DNA of 7,090 nucleotides from Bacteroidales bacterium UBA2716 (GTDB lineage Bacteria > Bacteroidota > Bacteroidia > Bacteroidales > UBA932): assembly GCA_002354005.1 (NCBI GenBank), contig DEKS01000041.1, positions 43,342-50,431 of the forward strand, given 5' to 3'. The notes under the pieces were generated by a model. The model was not told where the DNA came from and searched no databases. It worked only from the letters and a program-made list of their open reading frames with translations. Positions 1 through 6,928 of this stretch are shown here, in pieces. Every line of letters begins with the position of its first letter. Within the stretch, counting starts at the first letter, position 1. The position numbers were made by a program, and so were the translations under genes.

Positions 1-10
1 AAAAAGTTAC

Positions 11-18
11 TACCTTTG
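11..18 (+). promoter_or_regulatory. Bacteroidetes -7 promoter element for the tRNA-Lys pair
   Basis: The octamer TACCTTTG matches the Bacteroidetes -7 consensus TAnnTTTG. It lies 32 bases before the first tRNA, so transcription would start near 22-26 and leave a short 5' leader for RNase P to remove. The matching -33 TTTG element would fall left of the window and cannot be checked. Identical octamers precede the helicase gene (281-288), which supports the call. Confidence 0.7.
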
Positions 19-21
19 CAA

Positions 22-35
22 TCCCGTTTACGGGA
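22..35 (+). other. short perfect inverted repeat in the tRNA leader
   Basis: TCCCG (22-26) and CGGGA (31-35) form a perfect 5-bp stem around the loop TTTA. At DNA level the 14-mer is two 6-base palindromic arms around TT. It sits right at the predicted transcription start, between the -7 element and the tRNA. It could be a stable hairpin at the 5' end of the precursor or a small operator. No T-tract follows, so it is not an intrinsic terminator. It is short enough to be chance. Confidence 0.35.
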
Positions 36-50
36 AATCGCAAAACAGGA

Positions 51-123
51 GACTCGTTAGCTCAGTTGGTAGAGCACAACACTTTTAATGTTGGGGTCTC
101 GGGTTCGAGCCCCGAACGGGTCA
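51..123 (+). tRNA. tRNA-Lys (anticodon TTT)
   Basis: A full cloverleaf can be drawn. The acceptor stem 51-57 pairs with 116-122, including one T-G wobble at 54/119. The D stem is GCTC/GAGC (60-63/72-75). The anticodon stem CAACA/TGTTG (77-81/89-93) carries loop CTTTTAA with TTT at 84-86. The variable loop is 94-98. The T stem TCGGG/CCCGA (99-103/111-115) has loop TTCGAGC. The discriminator base is A123. The next bases are C124-A125-A126, so the 3' CCA is not encoded and must be added by tRNA nucleotidyltransferase. It reads AAA, and AAG by wobble. It is the first gene of a two-tRNA unit, 25 bases before the second. Confidence 0.97.
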
Positions 124-148
124 CAAAAGACAAAACACCAGTCTGAAT

Positions 149-224
<76 letters not shown>

Positions 225-229
225 AAAAA

Positions 230-256
230 GACGTCCAAAACGGGCGTCTTTTTTTT
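230..256 (+). terminator. intrinsic terminator of the tRNA-Lys unit
   Basis: GACGTCC (230-236) pairs with GGGCGTC (242-248), with one T-G wobble, around the loop AAAAC. Eight T residues follow (249-256). Six A residues (224-229) precede the stem and could extend it by A-T pairs, which would also let it act on the opposite strand. It begins right at the 3' end of tRNA-Lys(CTT) and its T-tract directly touches the -33 element of the next promoter. Confidence 0.9.
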
Positions 257-288
257 GTTGCACCAGAGCCGGAAAATACATACCTTTG
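257..288 (+). promoter_or_regulatory. Bacteroidetes-type promoter of the helicase gene
   Basis: A -33 element GTTG (257-260) is followed after 20 bases by the -7 element TACCTTTG (281-288), an exact TAnnTTTG match. Spacing of 19-21 bases is usual for the Bacteroidetes primary sigma factor. The predicted start point, a few bases past the -7 element, falls at about 292-296. That is essentially at the ATG at 296, so the mRNA would have little or no 5' leader. Confidence 0.75.
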
Positions 289-295
289 TAAGAGT

Positions 296-3262
296 ATGAT
301 CAAGATTCTGAAAGCGTCGGCGGGTTCCGGCAAAACATACAACCTGGCAAGGGAATATATCCGGCTCATTCTGCAGAATGAGAAACCGGATGCATACAGG
401 CACGTGCTGGCCGTAACGTTCACCAACAAGGCCACGGACGAGATGAAACGCCGTATCCTGCAGGAACTCTACGTGCTGGCCAGTAATCCGGAGGCTTCTC
501 CCTACAAGGACTATTTTGTGCAAGAACTCAAGCTGGACAAGCCCAGCCTGCAAAAGCGGGCGCAGCAGCAGCTCACGGGCATCCTGCACGACTATTCCGC
601 CTTTGCGGTATCCACGATTGACCGTTTCTTCCAGCAAACCCTGCGCGCGTTCTCGCGGGAGATCGGCCAGTTCTCCACCTATCAGGTCCAGCTGGACCGG
701 GATGCATTGGTGCAGGAAGGGGTGGACCGCGTACTGGACAATCTCTCGGAAAGCGACCGCACCCTGCTGGAATGGCTCACCCGCAGCGTCCAGGAAGACT
801 TGGAGCAGCGCGGCAAATTCTCGCTGGAGGGCCGCCTGGAGGAGGTCGCCAAAAGCCTGCAAAGCCTGCCGGAAGGGGAGGGGAACTTCCCGCGGGAAAA
901 ACTGGAAGCACTCCGCACTACCTGCCGGGAAGTAATATCGACCTTCCTCAAACAGCTCTCAGAGGCCGCCCAGGCCTGCCTGGATGTGCTGCAGCAGGCG
1001 TCCGTTCCGCCGGAGGAGAGTAACCGCGGCTTTCTCAAAGCCCTGTACAATTATCTGGATCCCAAAGCTCCCATCAAAAAGCCCACAGACAGTTTCCTGT
1101 CCAAAGCGCCGGACCCGGAGTTGTGGTTTGCCAAAAGCAAGCAAGCCCTGCGGCAGCGGGTAGAGGGCCTTCTGGATGAACCATTACAGGCGTTCCTGTC
1201 CTTGTGGGGGCAGCCTTATAAGGTTTACGTTACGGCGCAAACGATTCTGGGCCAGCTCTATGGCCTGGGCGTTGTGAGCGAACTTCGCACCGCCCTCACG
1301 GACATCCAAAAAGAGAAAAACGTGCTGTCTATTGATGACAGTAACACCATTCTCCGGGGCATCATCGACGGAACGGACACCCCGTTCATCTACGAGAAAC
1401 TGGGCGTGCGGTACGAAGACTTTCTCCTGGACGAATTCCAGGACACGGCGGATATCCAGTGGGAAAACTTCCGTCCGCTGTTGCAAAACAGCAACAGCAG
1501 CGGCTATGACTCGCTGGTGGTGGGCGATGTCAAACAGAGCATCTACCGCTGGCGCGGGGGAGACTGGACCCTGCTTGGCAGCCGCCTGGAGCAGGAACTC
1601 GCGCAGGTGCAAAAGGCCAACCTGGACAAAAACTTCCGCACCTGCAAAGCCATCGTCACGTTTAACAATGACTTTTTTACGTACGCGGCAGCGCAGCTGA
1701 ACCTGCAGGAACTCTATGCCGATGTTGCCCAGCAGCCCTGTTTTCCGGACCCGGAGCCGGGCTCGGTGGAAGTGCGTTTCGTCCAGGATCAGATGGACGA
1801 AATCCTGCAAACGCTTGAGCAAGTCAAAGAACGGGGTGGGGAGTGGGAAGATGTGGCCATCCTGGTGCGCGGCAACGCAGAAGGCGCTGCGGTGGCGGCC
1901 CTTTTGGTGGAAAACGGCATCCCGGTAGTTTCGGACGATTCCCTCTTTGTAAAAACCTCCGTCACCGTGCGACGCCTGGTGTCCCAGCTCTCGCTCCTGG
2001 ACGCGCCCGTGGAAACGGAGCGTCCCACCGTGGCCGGGTATCTGGCCCGGTCCATGGATGTGCAAATCCCTCAGCATTACCATTCGCTGCCGGATTTGGC
2101 GGAGGGCCTGCTAAGGGACTTGCAGGCATCGGCCCCGGAAACTTTTGATGCAGAAATCCCTTATATCCAGTCGTTTATGGATTATCTGCAGGACTGGACA
2201 GCCACCGGCGGCAACAACCTGAACGCCTTCCTGCGCAGCTGGGAAGAGGCCAACCCCAAGATTGCATCGCCCCAAAGCGGCCATTCGGTGCGCGTAATGA
2301 CCATCCACAAGTCCAAAGGCCTGGAATTTCCCTTTGTGATTGTGCCTTTTGCAGAAAAAGTAACGCTGTACAAAGCCTCTTCCTATTGGTGCAAGCCGGC
2401 GGTGGAGGGCACGGCGCTGGCCAAGGATGCGGACGGCGTGTACCGGGTAAACCTGGACGAGCGTTCCGCCGATTCCCTCTTTGAGGCGGACTATCAGCGG
2501 GAGCGCCGGCTGGAAGCCATCGACAATATCAATGTCTTTTATGTGGCGCTTACCCGTGCCAAATACGGCCTCAAGGTGATTGCCTCCCCGCCGCCGCAAA
2601 AGTCCGATGGCTGGAAGAATCTGTCGCAGCTGCTGTACGCGTTTGTGGGGGGCAGTACGTTTGATGCCGGGAAGCCCTATCCGCTGGGCTCGCTCAAGCG
2701 GGAAGAGGAAGGTGCAGGACAGCTCCGCATGGGCTATCCGTCGTACCCGGCAAATAGCGGTAAACGCCTGAAAGTGAGCCCGGAAGCGGCAGACTATTTT
2801 GGTGCCGACGGCAGCACGGGCATGGAAGCCAGCCGCCGTATCCGCGGCAATGTGCTGCACGGTATCCTGGCCCGCATGGACACGGCCGCAGACCTCCTGT
2901 CGGCGGTTGCGGCGGCGGTGCAGGACGGGGAACTTCCCTTGCGGGAGCAGGCGGCTACGCTCTCTTTCCTGCAGGAGCGGCTGCGCAGCGTGGAGGATAA
3001 AGCCTGGTTCGCTCCCGGGAACCGCGTCTGGAGGGAGGCGGCCATCCTGGATCCGGACGGCCGGGAATACCGCCCGGACCGCGTTGTGTGCAAGGCCGAC
3101 GGCTCGGTGGAAGTCATCGATTATAAATTTGGCACACAAAAGGATAGTTACGTCCGGCAGGTACAGCGTTATATGCAGTTATACAAGAAGCTGGGCTACG
3201 AAAAAGTTAGCGGATACCTTTGGTATTTAGACGATAATTTCACTATCTTTGTGGTCGGTTAA
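296..3262 (+). CDS. addA: AddA/RecB-like UvrD-family helicase with C-terminal PD-(D/E)XK nuclease
   Basis: A superfamily 1 helicase-nuclease of 988 residues, expected to unwind and resect double-strand breaks in the cytoplasm to load RecA. Helicase motifs appear in order: Walker A ASAGSGKT (7-14), TFTNKATDEM (41-50), STIDRFF (106-112), Walker B LLDEFQDT (377-384), GDVKQSIYRWRGGD (410-423), NFRT (446-449), TIHKSKGLEF (669-678) and YVALTRAK (749-756). The C-terminus holds a nuclease of AddA/RecB type: His855 in GNVLHG, Glu914, Asp928 in RPDRV, the IDYK motif with Asp942 and Lys944, and QxxxY (Gln955, Tyr959). All catalytic residues seem present. At 988 residues it is shorter than Firmicutes AddA (about 1200). 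The start is fixed by the Walker A motif at residue 7, as in Bacteroidetes homologues. No Shine-Dalgarno is visible. No AddB-like partner lies on either side, so AddA is the best but not the only reading. Confidence 0.92.
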   Translation: MIKILKASAGSGKTYNLAREYIRLILQNEKPDAYRHVLAVTFTNKATDEMKRRILQELYVLASNPEASPYKDYFVQELKLDKPSLQKRAQQQLTGILHDYSAFAVSTIDRFFQQTLRAFSREIGQFSTYQVQLDRDALVQEGVDRVLDNLSESDRTLLEWLTRSVQEDLEQRGKFSLEGRLEEVAKSLQSLPEGEGNFPREKLEALRTTCREVISTFLKQLSEAAQACLDVLQQASVPPEESNRGFLKALYNYLDPKAPIKKPTDSFLSKAPDPELWFAKSKQALRQRVEGLLDEPLQAFLSLWGQPYKVYVTAQTILGQLYGLGVVSELRTALTDIQKEKNVLSIDDSNTILRGIIDGTDTPFIYEKLGVRYEDFLLDEFQDTADIQWENFRPLLQNSNSSGYDSLVVGDVKQSIYRWRGGDWTLLGSRLEQELAQVQKANLDKNFRTCKAIVTFNNDFFTYAAAQLNLQELYADVAQQPCFPDPEPGSVEVRFVQDQMDEILQTLEQVKERGGEWEDVAILVRGNAEGAAVAALLVENGIPVVSDDSLFVKTSVTVRRLVSQLSLLDAPVETERPTVAGYLARSMDVQIPQHYHSLPDLAEGLLRDLQASAPETFDAEIPYIQSFMDYLQDWTATGGNNLNAFLRSWEEANPKIASPQSGHSVRVMTIHKSKGLEFPFVIVPFAEKVTLYKASSYWCKPAVEGTALAKDADGVYRVNLDERSADSLFEADYQRERRLEAIDNINVFYVALTRAKYGLKVIASPPPQKSDGWKNLSQLLYAFVGGSTFDAGKPYPLGSLKREEEGAGQLRMGYPSYPANSGKRLKVSPEAADYFGADGSTGMEASRRIRGNVLHGILARMDTAADLLSAVAAAVQDGELPLREQAATLSFLQERLRSVEDKAWFAPGNRVWREAAILDPDGREYRPDRVVCKADGSVEVIDYKFGTQKDSYVRQVQRYMQLYKKLGYEKVSGYLWYLDDNFTIFVVG
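3219..3251 (+). promoter_or_regulatory. promoter of the DUF4290-ftsK-lolA cluster, inside the helicase 3' end
   Basis: TTTG (3219-3222) and TATCTTTG (3244-3251) are separated by 21 bases, fitting the Bacteroidetes -33/-7 layout. Transcription should start near 3255-3259, leaving a leader of about 20-25 bases before the ATG at 3280. The elements lie in the last codons of the helicase gene, where the sequence turns AT-rich compared with the body of the gene. The upstream TTTG is itself part of TACCTTTG (3215-3222), a second possible -7 element, but I see no -33 partner for it. In the leader, AGAGAA at 3265-3270 is a weak ribosome-binding candidate. Confidence 0.65.
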
Positions 3263-3279
3263 TTAGAGAATGTGCGTCT

Positions 3280-3948
3280 ATGGAAGCAAGTGAAAACACC
3301 ATAAAGCTTTATTACAATACAGAAGTGGAGAAGTTGCAAATGCCGGAATACGGTCGCAATGTGCTCCAGATGGTAGAACAACTCAAACAAATCCCGGATC
3401 GTGCCAAGCGCACGGAGCAGGCCCAGGCCGTTGTCAAGGTCATGGAAAGCCTGAATCCGCAGGTGCATCAGCAGGAAAACTGGGCCCAGAAGCTCTGGGA
3501 CCATCTGTATATGATTGCCGGATACGATCTGGATATCGATTCCCCGTATCCCGCTCCGGTACCGGAGTTCGTGAATAGCAAACCGGACCCCATTCCTCTG
3601 AACACCAAGCCCATCCGCGCCCGTCATTACGGCCGCAACATCGAGAGCATCCTGGACCTCATTGCCAGCGAACCGGAAGGGGAGGTGAAAACTGCCATGA
3701 TTAGGTCCCTGGCCATCTATATGCGCCAGCAGTATCTTATCTGGAACAAGGATACGGTGGCCGATGAAACCATCTTCCAGGACATTGAGCGCCTCTCTGG
3801 CGGCAAGGTAAAAGTGCCTGAAGGAATGGAACTTACCAAAATATCGGCCGATGCTTCCTTCAACAGGCCCGGCATGAATCTGGGCTTCCAGAACAACAAG
3901 GGCGGCAAGTTCAACCGGAACTATCGCAGCAAAAACAAGAAGAAATGA
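3280..3948 (+). CDS. DUF4290 family protein
   Basis: A soluble 222-residue protein with no signal peptide or membrane segment, recognised as DUF4290, a Bacteroidetes-restricted family of unknown function, by its opening (YYNTEVEKLQMPEYGRN) and overall layout. The chain contains two related halves: Y24-G-R-N and Y117-G-R-N head segments that align without gaps at an offset of 93 residues through about residues 86 and 179. The C-terminus (about 205-222) is rich in Asn, Lys, Arg and Gly, is probably disordered, and could bind nucleic acid or acidic partners. The ATG at 3280 is preferred over the one at 3270, which runs into a stop after seven codons. The gene follows the helicase by 17 bases, with its own promoter, and overlaps ftsK by ATGA. 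Cotranscription with ftsK and lolA hints at a cell-envelope or division role, but that is only inference. Confidence 0.88.
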   Translation: MEASENTIKLYYNTEVEKLQMPEYGRNVLQMVEQLKQIPDRAKRTEQAQAVVKVMESLNPQVHQQENWAQKLWDHLYMIAGYDLDIDSPYPAPVPEFVNSKPDPIPLNTKPIRARHYGRNIESILDLIASEPEGEVKTAMIRSLAIYMRQQYLIWNKDTVADETIFQDIERLSGGKVKVPEGMELTKISADASFNRPGMNLGFQNNKGGKFNRNYRSKNKKK

Positions 3949-6404
3949 ATCCTGTCACCAAGTACTGGAACGGCCTTTCGGAACGCAAACAGACAGGTAT
4001 CCGCTATGCGGGTATCTTCCTTGTGCTTATTCTCACCCTCACGGTAGCCGTGTCGGTGATTTCCTATCTGTTCACCTGGAAACAGGACCAGAGCGCGCTC
4101 ACGGCGGCAGACCCTGCCATCCAGAATGCGGCGGCATCCTCCGGCCTTTCCCTGGGCCATTTCCTGGTAACGGAGAGTTTTGGCCTGGCCGCTTTCTGCA
4201 TCCTGGCTTTCCTGATGGCCTGGTGCGTAAAGCTCCTGTGGAAGGAGAGCCCCATCCGCCTCAAAAAGTGGTTTTATGGCTGCTTTTCGCTCACCTTCAT
4301 CCTTTCCTGGATACTGGCCATGGTGGGAATGCTCACCCAGTGGGAATACGCCTTCATCGGCGGTCTTGGGGGGCGTGCCGGCGCTACTGTGGTGGGCCTG
4401 TTGGTTTCCAAGCTGGGAGAAATCATTACTTGTGTCATTCTGCTTGGTCTCCTCGCTTTCTGGTTCTATTGCATGAGCGCCCGTTTTGCCGCGCTTCTGA
4501 TGGGAAAACGTCCCGCTGCCGGAGAGGGGGAAGAGGCTTCTATGGCAGAACCGGAAGTGGCGGCCACGGATACGGCTCCCACTGCAGAGCCTGCCCCGGC
4601 GCTGTCCTTTGTTACCACTGAGACCACAGATGCCGCCCCTGTAGAGGAAAAGAAACCCCGCCGGAGCCTGTTCAAACGTACCCCCAAGCCGGAAAAGGAA
4701 GCAGAGGATGCCGCGGCGGAGGAAGTGCCCGTAGAAGAATCGGCACAGGAGGAGGGAGAGTCCGGCCTGAACGTAGTTACGGACGACACCCTGGAGCAGG
4801 AGGTGAAGGAACCGTTAAAGCCCATCGACAACCGCCTGGACCCGCCGGATGGCCTGCCCAAGTACAAAACGCCTTCGCTGGACATTCTGGGGGACTATAC
4901 CAGCGCCCGTCATGAGGTCTCGCAGGATGAACTCAGCCGCAACAACAACAAGATCCGCGCAACCCTGGCCAGCTACAAAATCCAGGTGCGCGATGTAACG
5001 GCTGTGGTAGGCCCCACCGTTACGCTGTATAAGGTATATCCGGCCCCCGGCGTTAAAATTTCCGCCATTAAGCAGCTCCAGGAAGATATCGGCATCTCTC
5101 TCAACGCCAAGGGCGTCCGTATCACCACCCTGTCGGACTCCGTGGGCATTGAGGTGGCCAATGACAAATCGTCCATCGTGCCGCTCAAGGCCCTTCTGAA
5201 CGATGCGGCCTTCCGTGACAGCAAGGCAGAACTGCCGGTCGCCATCGGTTACACCATTTCCCAGCAGGTGAAAGTGTTCGATCTGGCCGACGCCCCGCAC
5301 CTTCTGGTGGCCGGTGCTACCAAACAGGGTAAATCCGTGGGCCTGAACGTGATTGTGGCTTCGCTGCTGTATTCCAAGCACCCGTCGGAACTTAAATTCG
5401 TGTTCGTAGACCCCAAGATGGTGGAGTTCTCCTCCTACGGCCATCTGCTGCACCATTACCTGGCCGTGCTGCCCAACGCCGCCAGCGAGCAGGAAGAGGC
5501 AGACAAAGCCATCGTCAAAAACGCCAAGGACGCCGCCGCCATCCTCAATTCCCTGTGCGTGGAAATGGATGCCCGCTATGAGCTCCTGTCCAAGGCCTAT
5601 GTGAACAATATCAAACTGTACAACAGCAAGTGGAAAGACCATCACCTTCGCGCCGACGAAGGTCACCATTTCATGCCGTACATTGTGGTGATCATCGATG
5701 AGTACGCAGACCTCACCATGGCCGGCGGCGGTACGCCAGAAGCCAAGGCCCAGGCCCGCATGATTACCACCTCGGTTATCCGTCTGGCCCAGAAAGGCCG
5801 TGCGGCCGGTCTGCACTGCATCCTGGCCACCCAGCGCCCTACAGTAGACGTCATTACCGGTCTTATCAAGGCCAACTTCCCCATGCGTATCGCGTTCCGC
5901 GTTACCTCCCGCATCGACTCTTCCACCATCCTGGACCAGCCGGGCGCAGACAAACTGATTGGCCGCGGCGATATGCTCCTGTACACCGGTATAGACATGG
6001 AGCGTGTGCAGTGCGCCTTCATCGGCAACGACGAAATTGTGAACCTGACCAACGCCATTGCAGAGCAAACCGGTTACCAGAAGAGCTACAATACGCCCTA
6101 TTACCTGCCGGAACCTCCGGCTGCGGAAGGAGAAGAGGGCGGTGGCGGAATGGTGGATATGAACAAGCTGGACGACCGCTTCGAGGAAGCCGCCCGCACC
6201 GTGGTGCTCAACCAGCGCGGCTCCACCTCGGACCTGCAGCGCAAGCTTGGCATGGGTTATGCAAAAGCAGGACGTGTAATGGACCAGCTGGAAGCCGCCG
6301 GTATTGTGGGCCCGCAGAACGGCTCCAAGCCGCGTGAGGTTCTGGTGAAGGATATGGCAGAGCTGGACGAGGTCCTGCAGCACTTCATGAACCCGGAACA
6401 ATGA
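3945..6404 (+). CDS. ftsK: DNA translocase FtsK
   Basis: A septum-anchored, ATP-driven DNA pump (819 residues) that clears and aligns chromosome termini and activates XerCD dimer resolution. The N-terminal membrane domain (about 20-185) has four or so hydrophobic segments, around 20-43, 79-99, 109-131 and 146-185. An Ala/Pro/Glu-rich linker follows (about 186-300), far shorter than in E. coli FtsK (1329 residues in all). The alpha domain spans about 305-445. The RecA-like motor has Walker A GATKQGKS (457-464) and Walker B VVIIDEYADL (581-590, Asp585-Glu586), then LATQRP (628-633). After a Gly/Glu-rich spacer (727-735) comes the gamma winged helix (about 743-803), which in the family reads polar DNA motifs such as KOPS. 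Residue 460 in the P-loop is Lys where many FtsK proteins have Gly. The start codon overlaps the DUF4290 stop as ATGA, indicating translational coupling; the stop overlaps lolA in the same way. Confidence 0.97.
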   Translation: MNPVTKYWNGLSERKQTGIRYAGIFLVLILTLTVAVSVISYLFTWKQDQSALTAADPAIQNAAASSGLSLGHFLVTESFGLAAFCILAFLMAWCVKLLWKESPIRLKKWFYGCFSLTFILSWILAMVGMLTQWEYAFIGGLGGRAGATVVGLLVSKLGEIITCVILLGLLAFWFYCMSARFAALLMGKRPAAGEGEEASMAEPEVAATDTAPTAEPAPALSFVTTETTDAAPVEEKKPRRSLFKRTPKPEKEAEDAAAEEVPVEESAQEEGESGLNVVTDDTLEQEVKEPLKPIDNRLDPPDGLPKYKTPSLDILGDYTSARHEVSQDELSRNNNKIRATLASYKIQVRDVTAVVGPTVTLYKVYPAPGVKISAIKQLQEDIGISLNAKGVRITTLSDSVGIEVANDKSSIVPLKALLNDAAFRDSKAELPVAIGYTISQQVKVFDLADAPHLLVAGATKQGKSVGLNVIVASLLYSKHPSELKFVFVDPKMVEFSSYGHLLHHYLAVLPNAASEQEEADKAIVKNAKDAAAILNSLCVEMDARYELLSKAYVNNIKLYNSKWKDHHLRADEGHHFMPYIVVIIDEYADLTMAGGGTPEAKAQARMITTSVIRLAQKGRAAGLHCILATQRPTVDVITGLIKANFPMRIAFRVTSRIDSSTILDQPGADKLIGRGDMLLYTGIDMERVQCAFIGNDEIVNLTNAIAEQTGYQKSYNTPYYLPEPPAAEGEEGGGGMVDMNKLDDRFEEAARTVVLNQRGSTSDLQRKLGMGYAKAGRVMDQLEAAGIVGPQNGSKPREVLVKDMAELDEVLQHFMNPEQ

Positions 6405-6928
6405 AAAAACTTCTTAGTCTCATCGTTTGTGGAATGTGCTGCCTTGGCGCCTGGGCGCAGGGCAGCATTCCTTTACTGGACAAGGTGCAGGGGCACCGGG
6501 TCACGTTCCACTATACTTACTCGCTTGCAAAAAATGGTGCGGATTTCAGCCCAGTTACGGACGGTGACGTTACGCTGGAAGGCAACGCCTATATCCTGGA
6601 AGGCCTGGGGCTGGAGGTAGTCAGCAATGGCAGCACCCGTTGGTCGCTGGACCGGGAAGCCAAGGAGCTGGTGATAGAAACTGTTGAGAAAGAGGACCTT
6701 TTCACCAATCCGGCCCTGTTTGTGGGCGCGTACAAGGATTACATGGACAAAATGCATGTCAACGCTTCCGGGGCCGCTTTTCTGGATGTTACGCTCACCT
6801 TGGACACCGATACGCGGGCACGTTTCCTCTTGACAGACATCGTGTACATGGACCCCAAAGGAAAAAGCGATTTCTCGCTGGACGAAAAATCGCTTTCCGG
6901 TGACTATGTCGTAACGGACCTGCGGTAA
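6401..6928 (+). CDS. lolA: LolA-like periplasmic outer-membrane lipoprotein chaperone
   Basis: A secreted protein of 175 residues. The signal peptide has a KK start, a hydrophobic core (4-16) and an Ala-Trp-Ala cleavage site after residue 19, leaving Gln20 at the new N-terminus as is common in Bacteroidetes. The mature part is short and beta-rich. The stretch from about 56 to 95 follows the LolA pattern: a Gly-led strand, a Tyr-containing strand, a glycine-containing turn (NGSTRWSLD, 76-84) and a strand ending in VIE (91-93). LolA takes lipoproteins released by LolCDE and passes them to the outer membrane; here the function is inferred from weak sequence likeness and from position after ftsK, a pairing usual in Bacteroidales. 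It starts inside the ftsK stop (ATGA), so it is probably translationally coupled. It is somewhat shorter than E. coli LolA (about 200). The thioredoxin reductase gene that often follows in Bacteroidales is not here. Confidence 0.8.
   Translation: MKKLLSLIVCGMCCLGAWAQGSIPLLDKVQGHRVTFHYTYSLAKNGADFSPVTDGDVTLEGNAYILEGLGLEVVSNGSTRWSLDREAKELVIETVEKEDLFTNPALFVGAYKDYMDKMHVNASGAAFLDVTLTLDTDTRARFLLTDIVYMDPKGKSDFSLDEKSLSGDYVVTDLR

Noticed and set aside
875..882. GGGGAGGG, matching the E. coli KOPS pattern GGGNAGGG
   Set aside because: KOPS of this organism is unknown, one match in GC-rich coding sequence is expected by chance, and no skewed set is seen.
2656..2663. TACGTTTG, a match to the -7 consensus inside the helicase gene
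   Set aside because: No TTTG/TTG lies 19-21 bases upstream and no gene starts downstream; a chance match.
2111..3139. Antisense open frame within the helicase gene, and similar ones at 155-862 and 1184-2083
   Set aside because: All oppose a gene with intact family motifs and have no domain of their own; the one at 155-862 also reads through a tRNA and the terminator.
3270..3293. Alternative ATG for the DUF4290 gene
   Set aside because: That frame stops after seven codons, so it can at most be a tiny leader frame overlapping the real start; no support for translation.
4815..6401. Long open frame antisense to ftsK (about 528 codons)
   Set aside because: It lies entirely within ftsK, has no recognisable domain and is rich in His, Gly and Val as expected from reading a GC-biased gene backwards. 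ftsK on the other strand has unambiguous motifs.
6401..6460. Possible lipoprotein signal (Cys10, Cys13, Cys14) in the LolA-like protein
   Set aside because: No cysteine has a proper lipobox before it, and a clear Ala-Trp-Ala signal peptidase I site follows at residues 17-19.
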